From NCBI GenBank assembly GCA_049999725.1, contig JBNGIS010031535.1, positions 1-20,803 on the forward strand: a DNA stretch of 20,803 bases, in the 5' to 3' direction. The DNA is from Haplomitrium mnioides. Its lineage: Eukaryota > Marchantiophyta > Haplomitriopsida > Calobryales. The notes beneath the pieces were generated by a model. The model was not told the DNA's origin. It saw nothing but the letters and a program-made list of their open reading frames with translations, and made no database searches. Made by a program: the position numbers and the translations under genes. Positions 1 to 10,460 of this stretch are shown here, in pieces; within the stretch, counting starts at the first letter, position 1; the number at the start of each line of letters is the position of its first letter.

Positions 1-4
1 GTTC

Positions 5-40
5 TGAGTAGTCTGTTCCTGGTTCAAAGTAGCGGCTGTT
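5..40 (+). repeat. Boundary motif, copy 1 (plus orientation)
   Basis: A 36-nt segment starting TGAGTAG and ending AGTAGCGGCTGTT. It recurs in the same orientation at 5381-5416, with about eight mismatches, and inverted at 13467-13504, where 20 nt (21-40 here against 13468-13487) match perfectly as reverse complement. Here it lies directly upstream of gag-like sequence rather than satellite, so its relation to the retroelement is unclear. Function unknown. It could be a terminal or junction motif of a repeat unit. Confidence 0.6.
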
Positions 41-54
41 TAGAGTATGTTCAA

Positions 55-640
55 CATGGAATTGTTGCTCCAATTGCTTCTTGGAAAGAGTTTAAAGAAG
101 CAATAAACTTAAGGTTTAAGGTTCTAAATGCTTCAAAGGTGGCGAGAGATTGATTGGCAGAATTAAAGCAACTTAGTATAGTGAGGAGCTATGTCATACA
201 ATTTCAAAATATCACTATGCAAGCTCTTAATATGAGCAAGGAAGAAGCTTTAGCTTGTTTTGTTCAAGGATTGAAGCCTTGCACTAGAATAGAAGTGACA
301 ATGAGAGAGCCCTCTCAACTAGAAAAAGCAATGCGAATAGCTGAAGGACGTATACAACTCACTGTTAGCAACTATCAAAGCTAAGCTACATCCACAATAA
401 GCTTTACTAAATGATCATGTGCCACGAAATAAAGTTGTACCTATGGAGATTGATGTGACACAAAGAGTAACACTCACCGATGTAGAACGTGAGTGCCAAT
501 GCCAAAGTGGAGGATGTTTTTATTGTCGACAACTTGGTTATTTGATTGCAAATTTCCCACATTGCGAAGGTCGACCATACGCTCTTATTCAAGCAGCAAT
601 TGTTGAAGATGAAAACCAGAGAAACGACACACCTCAGTAA
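55..640 (+). pseudogene. gag-like capsid and nucleocapsid relic
   Basis: Capsid/nucleocapsid protein of the Ty3/Gypsy element. The capsid part is readable from 55 to 384 (motifs SWKEFKEAINLRF, LAELKQL, FVQGLKP), interrupted by a TGA at 151-153 and ended by TAA at 382-384. A frame change is needed to continue at 419-640. That segment has the linker PMEID and a nucleocapsid zinc knuckle starting CFYCRQLG. The knuckle should be C-x2-C-x4-H-x4-C, but His is replaced by Tyr and the last Cys by Phe, so metal binding should be lost. The upstream part of gag is missing, or begins in the unreadable first 54 bases. Not functional. Confidence 0.85.
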
Positions 641-654
641 AAATAGTTGAACGG

Positions 655-1080
655 TTTATTAAAGGGTTGATTAGTTCCAATGGAATCAAAAGCTTGATAA
701 GAATTTGAAGCATCTTGTTTCATCTAGATAGTATAGTTGATGAGCATTCCTACAGAATGTTGGTAGATTGTGGAAGTTGTGAAATTTCATGTCATTAAGT
801 TTTGAGAAGAAAATCAAAGCTAAAACTTTGCCTATCAAGAGAAATTTGTGACTATGGCAGATGGCCAAAAAACATGAGGTGTTCCACTCACACAAGCCAA
901 TTCTTCTAAGGATTTGCAAAGAGTATGAGAAATCTATGAATTTTGTTGTTGCACTTGTACAACATGACATTATTTTGGGCTTGCCGTTGCTTTAAGATTG
1001 ATCCGCTCAAGTTGATTGGGAAAAACGACAAACTCAAGTTGCTTTACAAAGAAAGCAATTTCTTTTGGACATTAATTTTA
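655..1080 (+). pseudogene. Retroviral-type aspartic protease relic, copy 1
   Basis: Pepsin-like protease domain that would process the Gag-Pol polyprotein. The active-site region reads MLVDCGSC, with the catalytic Asp codon at 766-768. The following residue, normally Thr or Ser, is Cys. The flap-side motif reads DIILGLPLL near 970, close to the usual ILG-(M/L)-P-W-L signature. Several stops and frame changes interrupt it. It aligns by eye with the better preserved copy 2 domain at 10461-10890. Its limits are approximate. Confidence 0.75.
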
Positions 1081-1149
1081 CAACAATGTCTTTGTTTATC
1101 AAGCTTATCGTAGACTTGAATAAAAAAAATAAGGGAAATTTGTACCGAT

Positions 1150-1850
1150 CTCAATAATTGATGATATTTTGAAGGAGTTTTCAGATATGCTTCGAGATGA
1201 TTTGCCAAAAGGGTTATAAAATGATCGAGGAATGCCTTCTCCAATTGAGTTGATGCTAGAAAGTACTTCTTATAATTGGCATATATGTATGTTATTGCTA
1301 TAAGAGTTGGAAGAGCTTCTCAAAATCTTGACAGATCTTCTTAAGAAGGACTGCATTTAGCATAGTACTTCACCATAGGGAGCACTGATGTTCTTTGTAC
1401 CAAAGAAAGATGGTAGATTTTGTTTTGTATAGATTATCGTGATTTGAACAATGAAATAGTAAAGAATACTTATTATTTGCCATGTATTGATGATTTATTG
1501 GATCAATTGAGTGATCCGAGATTGTTTTCCAAGCTAGATCTTTGAAGTGGATATTGGCAAATTCTTATCAAGCAAAGTGATGTGCCAAAGTTAGCTTTTT
1601 GCAAGAGATATAGGCATTTTGAGTGGAAGGTCCCTACATTTTGACTCACTAATGCTCCAATCATATTCATGGATCAAATGCATCTAATTTTTGATGTGTT
1701 ATTAGATAAGTTAGTTTTGGTGCTCTTGGATAACATTCTTAATTTTAGTAAAATCGAAGCTAAGCATCGTGATCATCTAAAAGAAGTATTACACATGTTG
1801 TACAATTGAAAATTTTATTGTAAGAGATCCCAAGTGCAAATTTTTGAAGC
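1150..1850 (+). pseudogene. Reverse transcriptase relic, copy 1
   Basis: RNA-dependent DNA polymerase domain of Ty3/Gypsy pol. Recognisable pieces in order are FFVPKKDG (from 1391), [28 protein letters not shown], and the active-site block LVLLDNILNFSK (about 1714-1752). The catalytic motif should contain two adjacent Asp. Here they are GAT at 1729-1731 and AAC at 1732-1734, so the second Asp has become Asn by one G-to-A change. Stops include a CGA-to-TGA type change just before SGYWQI. Not functional. Confidence 0.9.
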
Positions 1851-2431
1851 AAGAGGTTACTTACCTAAAGCACAAGATGTCTGCGGATGGTATCAAGATG
1901 GAAGAAGAGAAAATTAAAGCTATCATAGAGTGGCCAACACCAAAGAAGGCAAAGGGTATTAGAGCCTTCAATGGATTGGCTAGCTTCTATTGGCGATTCA
2001 TCCATTATTATGCGCATATTGTTGCTCCACTTACAGATCTGTTGGGCAAGGAGGTCAAGTTTCAATGGACCGCCAACAAGCAAGTGATATTTCAACAACT
2101 CAACGATGTAGTCTCTTCTTATCCTATTCTACAGCCATATGATTCAAATGTACATTTCATTTTTGATTTTGATGCTTCTAATTTTGCTATTGGAAGAGTT
2201 TTACAGCAAGAGTTTGAGAATGGACTTCATCCAATTGCCTTTATATTATGCCGATTAAATGTAGTAGAGAGAAACTATTTAGCAAGGGATCGAGAGCAAT
2301 TGGCAATGGTTTATGCTACAAAAGTATGGAGACACTATCTTTTAAGAAGACTTGTACTTATGCGCACAGATCACAAGCCATTATTGCAAGAAGTCTATTT
2401 GGAAAATATGACAAGTAGCCATCATCGATAG
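1844..2431 (+). pseudogene. Reverse transcriptase thumb and RNase H relic, copy 1
   Basis: The longest uninterrupted piece of pol (195 codons). It starts in the RT thumb (IKAIIEWPTPK, IRAFNGLASFYWRFI) and runs into a Ty3-type RNase H. Recognisable RNase H residues are the Asp in DFDASNFAIG (GAT 2171-2173), the Glu in DREQLAMV and the Asp in RTDHKPL, all retained. The reading ends at TAG after SSHHR, where relatives usually have Trp, so TGG-to-TAG is likely. Once part of the Gag-Pol polyprotein, it has no start of its own. Confidence 0.9.
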
Positions 2432-2740
2432 GAAGATCAATTGCAACTATTCTTTATCAAGCTAGAGTGCAAGCATGGAAGGTTCCACACCATTCTTGTT
2501 GCATTTTCATGAAGGCTAGATCATTGACTTAATATAATGAAGGTGGTCAACATTACCATATTATAACTTGATGATACAACTAGAAAATGTTAACCCAAAA
2601 AACTACAAGAAGATGTTTTTTTTAGTCTTGTTTGGGTATGATTGGCAATCAAAGATAGTGAGTATCATTATTTTTCCATTCAATATGGCATTCTACATTG
2701 TGGTTATTTAATATATGTTCCATAAGATAATGTTTTTTTA
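2432..2740 (+). other. RNase H to integrase linker, copy 1
   Basis: Decayed connection between RNase H and integrase, with no open frame. Short matches to copy 2 (12290-12520) are visible, such as the stretches encoding KVPHHS/KVPHHS-like sequence and the GGCAATCAAAGATA/GGCGGTCAAAGATA pair. This shows it is part of the same element and not a separate insertion. Confidence 0.6.
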
Positions 2741-3735
2741 ATGACTCGTTTACTAGAAGTGAATGACATTCCCATCTTTGGGCATCTTGGAGTTGATAAA
2801 ACTATAGAGTTGCTTCAACACACTTGGCGGTGGCCCAACTTGGCTCAAGATGTTTGTGGTTTTGTTTATTTGTATGAGAGCTGTCAACAAAACAAATCTT
2901 CAAATCAAAAACCAGCGAGACTTCGCCAGCCACTACCAATTCTTACTGCTCATTAGGAACATGTAAGTTTGGATCTTGTCACTTCATTTCCAACTACACG
3001 TTGTGGGTTTACAGCCATTGTGGTGTTTTAGAACAAGCTCAACAAGAAAATTCATTTAGCACCGATAGTAAATATAATGGATGCTCCACAATTAGTAAAA
3101 ATTTACTTTGATATTGTCTTCTATTATTATGGAATGCCCAAGGTGTTAATATTTGATAAGGATCTACGGTTTACTTGAAAGTTTTGCTGAGATTTGTTCA
3201 AGCTTTTGGAAACCAAAATCTCTATGTCTACTACTTATCATCCTCAAATAAACAAACAAACAAAGCGTGCTAATCGCATTGTAGAGGATATACTTCACGC
3301 ATTCATGATTCAATGTTCATCACACTAATTGGGATAGTTTCTTAATAGCTTTGGAGTTCATCTACAACAACTCGAAACAAGAAAGTATTGGGATTTCTCT
3401 TTTCTTTCTTAATTTGAGTCAACATCCTCTTGTTCCCGATGGTTTGCTTTCTTCTTCTTCCTCCAATGTTCTTAACATTTCTATCTTTTTGTCTTATTTA
3501 CCTTCTTCTTTACAAGATGCTCACAACCATCTTATTGTTGCTCAAAATTGGCAAAAGCAATATGTCGATAGTCATTGTCATAAATCCTCTTATGTTTTAG
3601 GTGACCAAGTTATGTTATCTATTCATGACCTCATATTGACTTTAGATGTGCAAGTCTATAAGCTATCTCCTACTTGGATAGGTCATTTCTCTATTTCTCA
3701 AGTTATATCTCTCGTTGCATCTCAAAGTGTTTGAA
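2741..3735 (+). pseudogene. Integrase relic, copy 1
   Basis: DNA-strand-transfer enzyme of the element. The N-terminal zinc-binding part is at 2741-2956 (GHLGVDKTIELL, CQQNKSSNQKPA). The first Cys of the CxxC pair is Tyr. The catalytic core follows in broken frames: first Asp in LDLVTSFP (GAT 2972-2974), second Asp in FDKDLRF (GAT 3155-3157). The third catalytic residue, expected as Glu in QTERxN, is Lys (AAG 3263-3265), a G-to-A change. The C-terminal part (3351-3734) includes SPTWIGHFSISQVIS, as in copy 2. Sequence homologous to the element stops near 3730-3735, before the chromodomain. Confidence 0.88.
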
Positions 3736-3738
3736 AGA

Positions 3739-3831
3739 GATTCAATAAATGTCATCAACACTAAAGGAGATCGCGAGAATTTTGATGAATCTTCTGAGGC
3801 TAAATGTGAAGAAGTTGATACAAGTGACTAA
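3739..3831 (+). pseudogene. 3' end of a DUF7869-type transposase-like gene (second copy)
   Basis: These 31 codons, ending at TAA 3829-3831, match the last codons of the long gene that ends at 19734. Both share VINT, then NxDESSEA, then EEV and TSD/MSD and the stop. Only the acidic C-terminal tail is left. The rest has been replaced by the retroelement on its left. The similarity continues beyond the stop into non-coding sequence, so this is a genomic copy of the gene end and not coincidence or a captured exon. Confidence 0.85.
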
Positions 3832-4190
3832 AGATATTTAGGAACCCTATTATTTATAGTGTACTTTCAACTTATGTTGAAATTTAAGTTCATATATTTT
3901 ATGAAGTACATTAGAATTTTATTCAAGAAGTTTTATGAATTTATATCCCAACTTGAACTTTTTAGTGTAAATCATTCCTAGTTGATTCTTATCATCTGCA
4001 AATGAAATTTAAACATTCAATCATAATCTTCATTTGGATTGTCAAATGTTTTTTGATCCAAAGTATTCTGATATTCTTTACTACTACATTTTTTGCTAGA
4101 GGAATTTCAATGTTTTGGTTACTGAATCTCTTGGTATAGATCATTTGGATGCTGAAGCACCTGCCCACCTCGACTACTTGACCCTTTGCT
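3832..4190 (+). other. 3' flank of the DUF7869-type gene, copy 1
   Basis: No gene. The stretch is related to 19735-20070: CAACTTGAACTTTTTAGTGT and CAACTTGAGTTTTTGGCTGT, each followed by AAATCATTCC, then a similar order of AT-rich words, and finally CTTTGATGTAAAACTTAAAA in both (4199-4218; 20071-20090). Probably a 3' untranslated or downstream region of the transposon-like gene, retained in both copies. Confidence 0.65.
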
Positions 4191-4960
4191 AGCAATAACT
4201 TTGATGTAAAACTTAAAACCTCTTTTGCAATTTGACTTTGATACAAAACTTGGAACTCCTTGCATTGTAAGTCCCTGATTGAGAAATCAAAATCCTAAAT
4301 ATGCCTAGAGTTTGTTGCGGAACTTAGAACCTCAATTGCCCCTAGAATTTGATCAAGAGCTCATAATCCTATCTGCGCATAGACTTTGATACACAATTTG
4401 AAAGCTTATACGTCCATAGACTCTATTGCGGTACTCAAAACCTTTTACAAACATAACCTTTGTTGGCGAGTACTCAAATATAGAGCTTGGATTCCTATGT
4501 GCACATAGACTTTGGTCAGGAAGTCAAAACCTTCTGCATGCTTAGACTCTGATACAAAACCCCAAACCTTGTAGATACAAAGACTATCATGTAGAACCTA
4601 AACCACTTAAAGACTCTAATGTGGAATTCAGAACCCTTTGTTCGCAGGGATTGGCTCAAAACTTGGAGTTCTTTGCGTGTTTAGACTCTCAAGAAAATTT
4701 CTAGACCAATTGCTTATTTTGTTGCTCTAGCCTATTTAATTTTGAGTTGTGACCTCTTTGTGCATATGAATCTTTGAGTTTTAGAAGATTTTGAATTGCT
4801 AAACCCTTGTAAAACCAGGACTACTTAATCCTTTGCGCTTATGGATTTTGAAGCACAATGAAAAGCCTTTTTCTTTCTTGGACTTCAAAATAGAACTCTC
4901 AACTCCACGCAAGAATAGGTTTTTGTAGCTTTTTTCATTCAAGACTCCAAACTAATTCCT
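4190..4960 (+). repeat. ~37-bp minisatellite (GCATAGACT family), array 1
   Basis: Degenerate tandem repeats spaced about 36-40 bp, each with a TGCGCATAGACT-like core followed by TTGATACAAAACT and CAAAACCT. Anchors occur near 4199, 4235, 4303, 4345, 4381, 4419, 4507, 4546, 4581 and 4611. The repeats become harder to recognise after about 4700. One unit contains a perfect 14-nt palindrome, CTATGTGCACATAG (4495-4508). The related array at 20040-20340 follows the same gene tail. Confidence 0.75.
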
Positions 4961-5380
4961 TTGACTTCTAGTCCACTTGAGTTTTTCTTAAAGTTTTTAA
5001 TTATTTTTCAAAAATTAAGTTTTTAGTGGCACTATGTTTATGTGCACATGAAGTTTGTGCCACCAAAGTTATTTCAAAATGACTTCATTTTGATATTTGT
5101 TTCAAATTTTTAGCTTCGAAATGTATTCTATCCAAAATGCAAGTTTTTTTTTGTAAAAAAAAACTTGCACTTTTTATGCTCTTTATTGATTTTAAGATTT
5201 CCAATATTTTCAAAAAACTAATAATATCATACAATTTTTCATTAAAAAATTGCTTCTTGATTTATCAAGCTTGCTAAAATTGCCAAAAAAATTGATATAG
5301 TTTTTTTTAGAAAAATACCCTTGTTTCCTATGTGTTTTGAGCTTGAAAACAATTTTTTTTGCAAAAGGAAATTCTTATAT
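4961..5380. other. AT-rich spacer with a perfect hairpin
   Basis: No gene seen. The sequence is dominated by A and T runs. At 5138-5169 it has a perfect inverted repeat: 15-bp arms (TGCAAG plus nine T, and its complement) around a 2-nt loop. The corresponding spacer on the right (20341-20530) is shorter and lacks this hairpin. Confidence 0.7.
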
Positions 5381-5416
5381 TGAGTAGCATGTTCTTGATT
5401 CATAGTAGTGGCCATT
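5381..5416 (+). repeat. Boundary motif, copy 2 (plus), at the start of the satellite array
   Basis: Begins TGAGTAGCATGTTC and ends AGTAGTGGCCATT. It is related to 5-40 and, inverted, to 13467-13504. It sits exactly where the 49-bp satellite starts, and its last bases (GGCCATT) merge into the satellite's TTGCCATTT. It therefore marks, and may have seeded, the left edge of the array. Confidence 0.6.
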
Positions 5417-8400
5417 AAAAACCAATTTATGAAGAAAGCTAGTGTGTTGCTATTTAAATTACTTAGAAAATGTATTTAAGACAAAACTTCAATAGTTGCC
5501 AATTGAATAACTAGGAAACGTAATTATGAAGAAAGTTGCTAGATTGCTTTTTAAAATATCTAGGAAATGAACTTATGACAAAATTTACTTGGTTGTTATT
5601 TAAAATATCTAAGAAATGAATTTGTCAAGAAAGCTACTTGGTTGCCATATATAGTAATGAGGAAATAGATTTATAAAGAAACATAGTTAGTTGCTATTTA
5701 AAGTACCTATAAAACTTATTTATGAAGAAAGTTGCTTAGTTGTTATTTGAATAACTAGGAAATACGTTTATGAAAAAAATTACTAGGTTGTTATTCAAAG
5801 TAACTAGGAAACTAATTTATGACCAAAGTCACTTGCTTGCTATTTAAGAAATCTAGAAAATGAATTTATGAAAAAAAAAAACTTACTTGGTTGCTGTATA
5901 AAGTACCTAGGAAATGGATTTATGAAGAAAGTTACTTTTTTTTTTTCAAAATGACATAGGAAGCAAATTTATAAAGAAAGTTGCTTACTTATCATTTAAT
6001 GTACCTAGGAAACATATTTATTAAGAAAGATACTTGGTTGCTATTTAAGGTATCTAAGAAATGGATTTACGAAGATAGTTACTTGTTTTCCTTCAACAAA
6101 AACCTAGGAAACAAATTTAAAAAGAAAGTTACTTAGTTGTTATTTAAAGTACTTGGGAAACATATTTATTAAGAAAGATACTTCGTCGCTATTTAAAGTA
6201 ACTAAGAAACGTATTCATAAAGAAAGTTACTTGGTTTCTATTTAAAGTACATAGGAAACAAATTTATGAAGAAAATTAGTTGGTTGCAGGTTAAGTTAAC
6301 TAAGAAACAAATTTATGAGGAAAGTTACTTGGTTGCCATTCAAAGTACTTAGAAGATGGATTTATGAAGAAAGTTAGTTGGTTGCAATTCGAAGCACTTA
6401 GGAAATAGATTTATAAAAGATAGTATTTTGTTGCTATTTAGAAAACCCACAAAATGGATTTATGAAGAAAGTTACAAGTATTTCTAATGGAAAGTACCTA
6501 GGAATTGTACTTATGAAGAAAGGTACTTAGTGTCATTTAAAGTATTAAAAAATCTATTTATAAAGAAATTACTTGATTTCCATTCAAAGCAACTAATAAG
6601 CTAATGTCCAAATAAAGTTACTTTATCATCAATTAAAGTATCTAGAAAAATGGTGTTATAGAGTAAGTTACTAAGTTGTCTACTCAAGTAATTTGTGAAC
6701 GTGTTTATGAAGAAAGCTCCTTAGTTTTCATTTAAAGCAACTTTGGAAACAAATTTATAAACAAGGTTACTTTGTTGCTATATAAAGCAATAAAAAAATG
6801 AGTTTATGAAGAAAGTTCGTTGGCTTCTATTTAAAGTACCTAGAAAATGTATTTATAAAGAAAGTTACTTGGTTGCTATTTGAATAACTAGGAAATGTAT
6901 TTATGAAGAGAGTAACTAGGTTGTTATTTAAAGTAACTAAGAAATGGGTTTATGATCAAAGTTACTTTGTTTCTATTTAAATTAACTAGGAAGTAGATTC
7001 ATAAAGAAAGATGCCTCATTGCCATTTAAAGTACACAAGAAGTGTATTTATGAAAAAAGTTACTTGGTTGCGATATAAAGTACCTAGCAAATGGATATAT
7101 GAAGAAAGTAACTTGGTTGCTATAAAAGAAACCAAAGAAACATGTTTATGGAGAAAGCTACTTGGTTGCACATTGGAAGTACCTATGAAACATATTTTTT
7201 GAAGAAAGCTATTTTGTTGCCATTTAAGCTAGCTTGTAAACATATTTATAAAGAAAGTTACTTGGTTGCAATTTAAAGTGCCTGGGAAATGGATTCATGA
7301 AGAAAGTTACCTTGTTGCACGCTAAGGTAACTAGGAAAGGAATTCATGAGGAAAGTTACCTAGTTGGGATTGAAAGAACCTAGAAGACGAAGTTTTGAAG
7401 AAAGTTACTTGGTTGCCGTTCTAGGTCCCTAAGAATTGGAATTATAAAGATATTTACTTGGTTTCTATTTAGAAAACCCACTAATTTATGAAAAAACTTG
7501 CAAGTAGTTTCCATTGAAAGTACCCAAGAAATGTATTTATAAAGAAAAGTACTTGGTGCCATTTAAAGTAACTAGGAAGCGCATTTTTGAAGAAAAGTAC
7601 TTGGTGTCATTTGAAGTAACTAGAAAATGTGTTCATGAAGAAAAGTACTTGGTGTCATTTAAAGCAACTAGGAAATGCATTTATAAAGAAAGTTATTTGA
7701 TTCTCATTTAAAGAACTATTAAGCTAATATCCAAAGAAAGTGACTAAATCATCAATTAAAGTATTTAGAAAACGGTATTACAAAGACAATTGCTTGGTTG
7801 CTATTTAAAGTATTTTGTAAACGTGTTTATAAAGAAGGTTTCTTGGTTTCCATTTGAAGTAGCTAAGAAATGAATTTGTCAAGAAAGCTACTTGGTTTCC
7901 ATATATAGTAATGAGTAAATGAATTTATGAAGAAACATAGTTAGTTGCTATTTAAAGCACCTATAAAACGTATTTATGAAGAAAGTTGCTTGGTTGTTAT
8001 TTGAATAACTAGGAAGCACATTTTTGAAGAAAATTACTAGGTTGCTATCTAACCACCTAGGAAACTGATTTATGACCAAAGTTAACTGGTTGCTATTTAA
8101 AACAACTAGTAATCTGATTTATGAAAAAAAAAAGTTGTTTGGTTGCTATTTAAAGTATCTAGGAAGTGTATTTATGAAGAAAGTTACTTGGTTGCCATTT
8201 AAAGTACCTAGGAAGTGTATTTATGAAGAAAGTTAAACAAATATATAAAGAAAGTTACTTGGTTGCTATTTAGAAAACCCACAAAATGGATTTATGAAGA
8301 AATTTACAACTTTTTTTACGGGAAGTACCTAGGAATTGTACTTATGAAGAAAAGTACTTAGTGTCATTTAAAGTATTAGGAAGTCTATTTATGAAGAAAG

Positions 8401-10460
8401 TTACATGATTGCTTACTTAGTTGTTCCTCAAGTAATTTGTGAACATGTTTATGAAGAAAGTTCTTTGGTTTCCATCAAAAGTCACTTGGGAAACAAATTC
8501 ATAAATAAAGTAACTTGTTTGCTATTTAAAGCAATAAGTAAATGGATTTATGAAAAAATTTAGGTGGTTGTCATCAAAGGTATTCAAAAAATGTAGTTAT
8601 GAAGAAAGTTACTAGGTTTCTATTTGAATAATTAGAAAATGTATTATGAAGAGAACAAGTATGTTGTTATTTAAAGTATATAGGAAATGAATTTATAACC
8701 AAAGTTGCTTGGTTGCCATTTAAGGTAGCGTAAATAGATTAATGAAGAAAGCTACTTAGTTGCTATTTAAAGTACCTAAGAAGTCTATTTATCAAGAAAG
8801 TTAATTGGTTGTGATATAAAGTACCTAGAAAATGAATTTATGAAGAAAATAACTTGGTTGTCATTTAAAAAACCTAGAAAATGATGTTATGGAAAATGTT
8901 ATTTGGTTGTCAATTAGAAGTATCTACAAAATGTATTTTTTGAAGAAAGTTATTTTGTTGTTATCTAAGGTAACTAGTAAGCATATTTATGAAGAAAGTT
9001 GCTTGGTTGTCATTTGAATAACTAGAAATCATATGTATGAAGAGAGCAACTTGGTTGCTATGTTAAGCATATAGGAAATGGATTTATGACCAAAGTTACT
9101 TGATTTCTATTTAAGATAAATAGGAAACAAATTTATGAAGAAAGTTACTTGGTTGCTATTTAGGGTACCTTAGAAGTGTATTTATGGAAAATGGTACTTG
9201 CTTGTGATATAAAGTATGTAGAAAATGGATTTATGAAAAAAGTCACTTAGTTGCCATTTAGAAAAACTAGTAAACAATCTTATAAAAGAAAGCTCTTTGG
9301 CTACCACTTAGAAGTACCTATGAAATGTAGTTTTTGAAGAAAGTTATTTTGTTTCCATTTGAGGTAGCCAATAAATGCATTTATGAAAAAAGTTACTTGG
9401 TTTCCATTTAAAGTACCCAAAAGACGTATTTATGAAGAAAGTTACATGATTGTCATTTAAAGTACATAGGAGACAAGCTTATGAAGAAAGTTACTTGGTT
9501 GCCATTTTTAGTATCTAGGAATTGGATTTGTAAGGAAAGTTACTTGGTTTCCATTTAGAAAACCTACGAAATGGATTTATGAAAAATTTTACAAGTGGTT
9601 ATCATTGGAAGTAACTAGGAATTATATTTATGATGAAAGTTACTTGGTGCCATTTAAAGTAACTAGGAAACGTATCAATAAAGAAAGTTACTTGATTGCC
9701 ATTTAAAGCACCTATTAAGTTATTGTTTGAAGAAAGTTACTTAATTGTGAATTAAATTATCTAGAAAATGGCATTACAGAAAAAGTTACTTGGTTGCAAG
9801 TTAAAGGAGTTTGTAAATGTGTTCATGAAGAAAGTTCCTTGGTTGTTATTTGAAGTAACTAGTAAATGAATTTTGAAGAAAGCTACTTGGTTGCCATTTC
9901 AAGTAATAAAGAAACATATTTATGAAGAAAGTTAGTTGGTTGATATTTAAAGTACCTATAAAACATGTTTATGAAGAAAGTTACTCGGTTGTTATTTGAA
10001 TAACTAGGAAACATATTTATGAAGAAAATTACGAGTTTTCTATTTAAAATACCTAGAAAACTGATTTATTACCAAAGTTAAATGGTTGTTATTTAAGGTA
10101 GCTAGGAAACATACTTATGAAGAAAGTTACTTGGTTGGCATTAAAAGTATCTAAGAAGTGCATTTATGAAGAAAGTTACTTCATTTCCATATAAAATACC
10201 TAAGAAATGGATTTATGAAGAAAGTTTCTTTGTTGCAACTCAAAGTATCTAGGAGATGTTTTGATCAAGAAAGTTACTTAGTTCATATTTATAAAGAAAT
10301 AACTTGGTTGCCAGTTAAAGTAACTGGGAAGCTAATTATTAAAGAAAGATGCTTGGTTGTTATTTAAAGTATATAAGAAGCGTCTTGATGAAGAACATTA
10401 CTTAGTTGCTATTCAAAGTATCTAGGAAAAAGAGTTATTAAAAAGGTAACTTGGTTTCTA
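5417..10460 (+). repeat. ~49-bp satellite array, about 100 units
   Basis: Tandem array of an AT-rich unit, roughly TTTATGAAGAAAGTTACTTGG followed by TTGCCATTTAAAGTACCTAGG and AAAYG. Two adjacent good units start at 8152 and 8201, giving a 49-bp period; a few units near 7565-7680 are 48 bp. Units are considerably diverged. Variant units recur in the same order, showing higher-order repeats: a GAAAACCC variant at 6441, 7472, 8273 and 9558; an AATTAAAGTA-like variant at 6631, 7754 and 9750; a GAYCAAAGT-like variant at 5821, 6954, 8074 and 10070. No gene is supported inside; short open frames reflect the repeat. A centromeric, subtelomeric or transposon-internal satellite are all possible. Confidence 0.95.

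Larger units (their letters stand above)
41..3735 (+). mobile_element. Degenerate Ty3/Gypsy retrotransposon, copy 1
   Basis: Gag, zinc knuckle, aspartic protease, reverse transcriptase, RNase H and integrase follow one another in the Ty3/Gypsy order (integrase after RNase H), spread over several frames with many stops. No LTR is visible at either end. The right end stops inside the region before the chromodomain and is fused to the tail of an unrelated gene. Copy 2 (10461-13350) is a clear relative. The element is dead: the catalytic motifs of reverse transcriptase and integrase are both altered. The decay level suggests an old insertion. Confidence 0.93.

Noticed and set aside
407-592. Minus-strand frames opposite gag and other pol parts
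   Set aside because: These are shadows of the plus-strand retroelement reading frames.
1-3735. Intact retrotransposon with paired LTRs
   Set aside because: No LTR pair is found around either copy. Both copies are truncated and their catalytic sites are altered.
7011-7202. 63-codon open frame in the satellite
   Set aside because: It is repeat sequence read in one frame, with no homology to a protein family and not maintained in neighbouring units.
5417-10460. CRISPR-like array (regular ~49-bp period)
   Set aside because: There are no alternating unique spacers; the whole unit repeats with gradual divergence. The context is eukaryotic and no cas-like gene is present.
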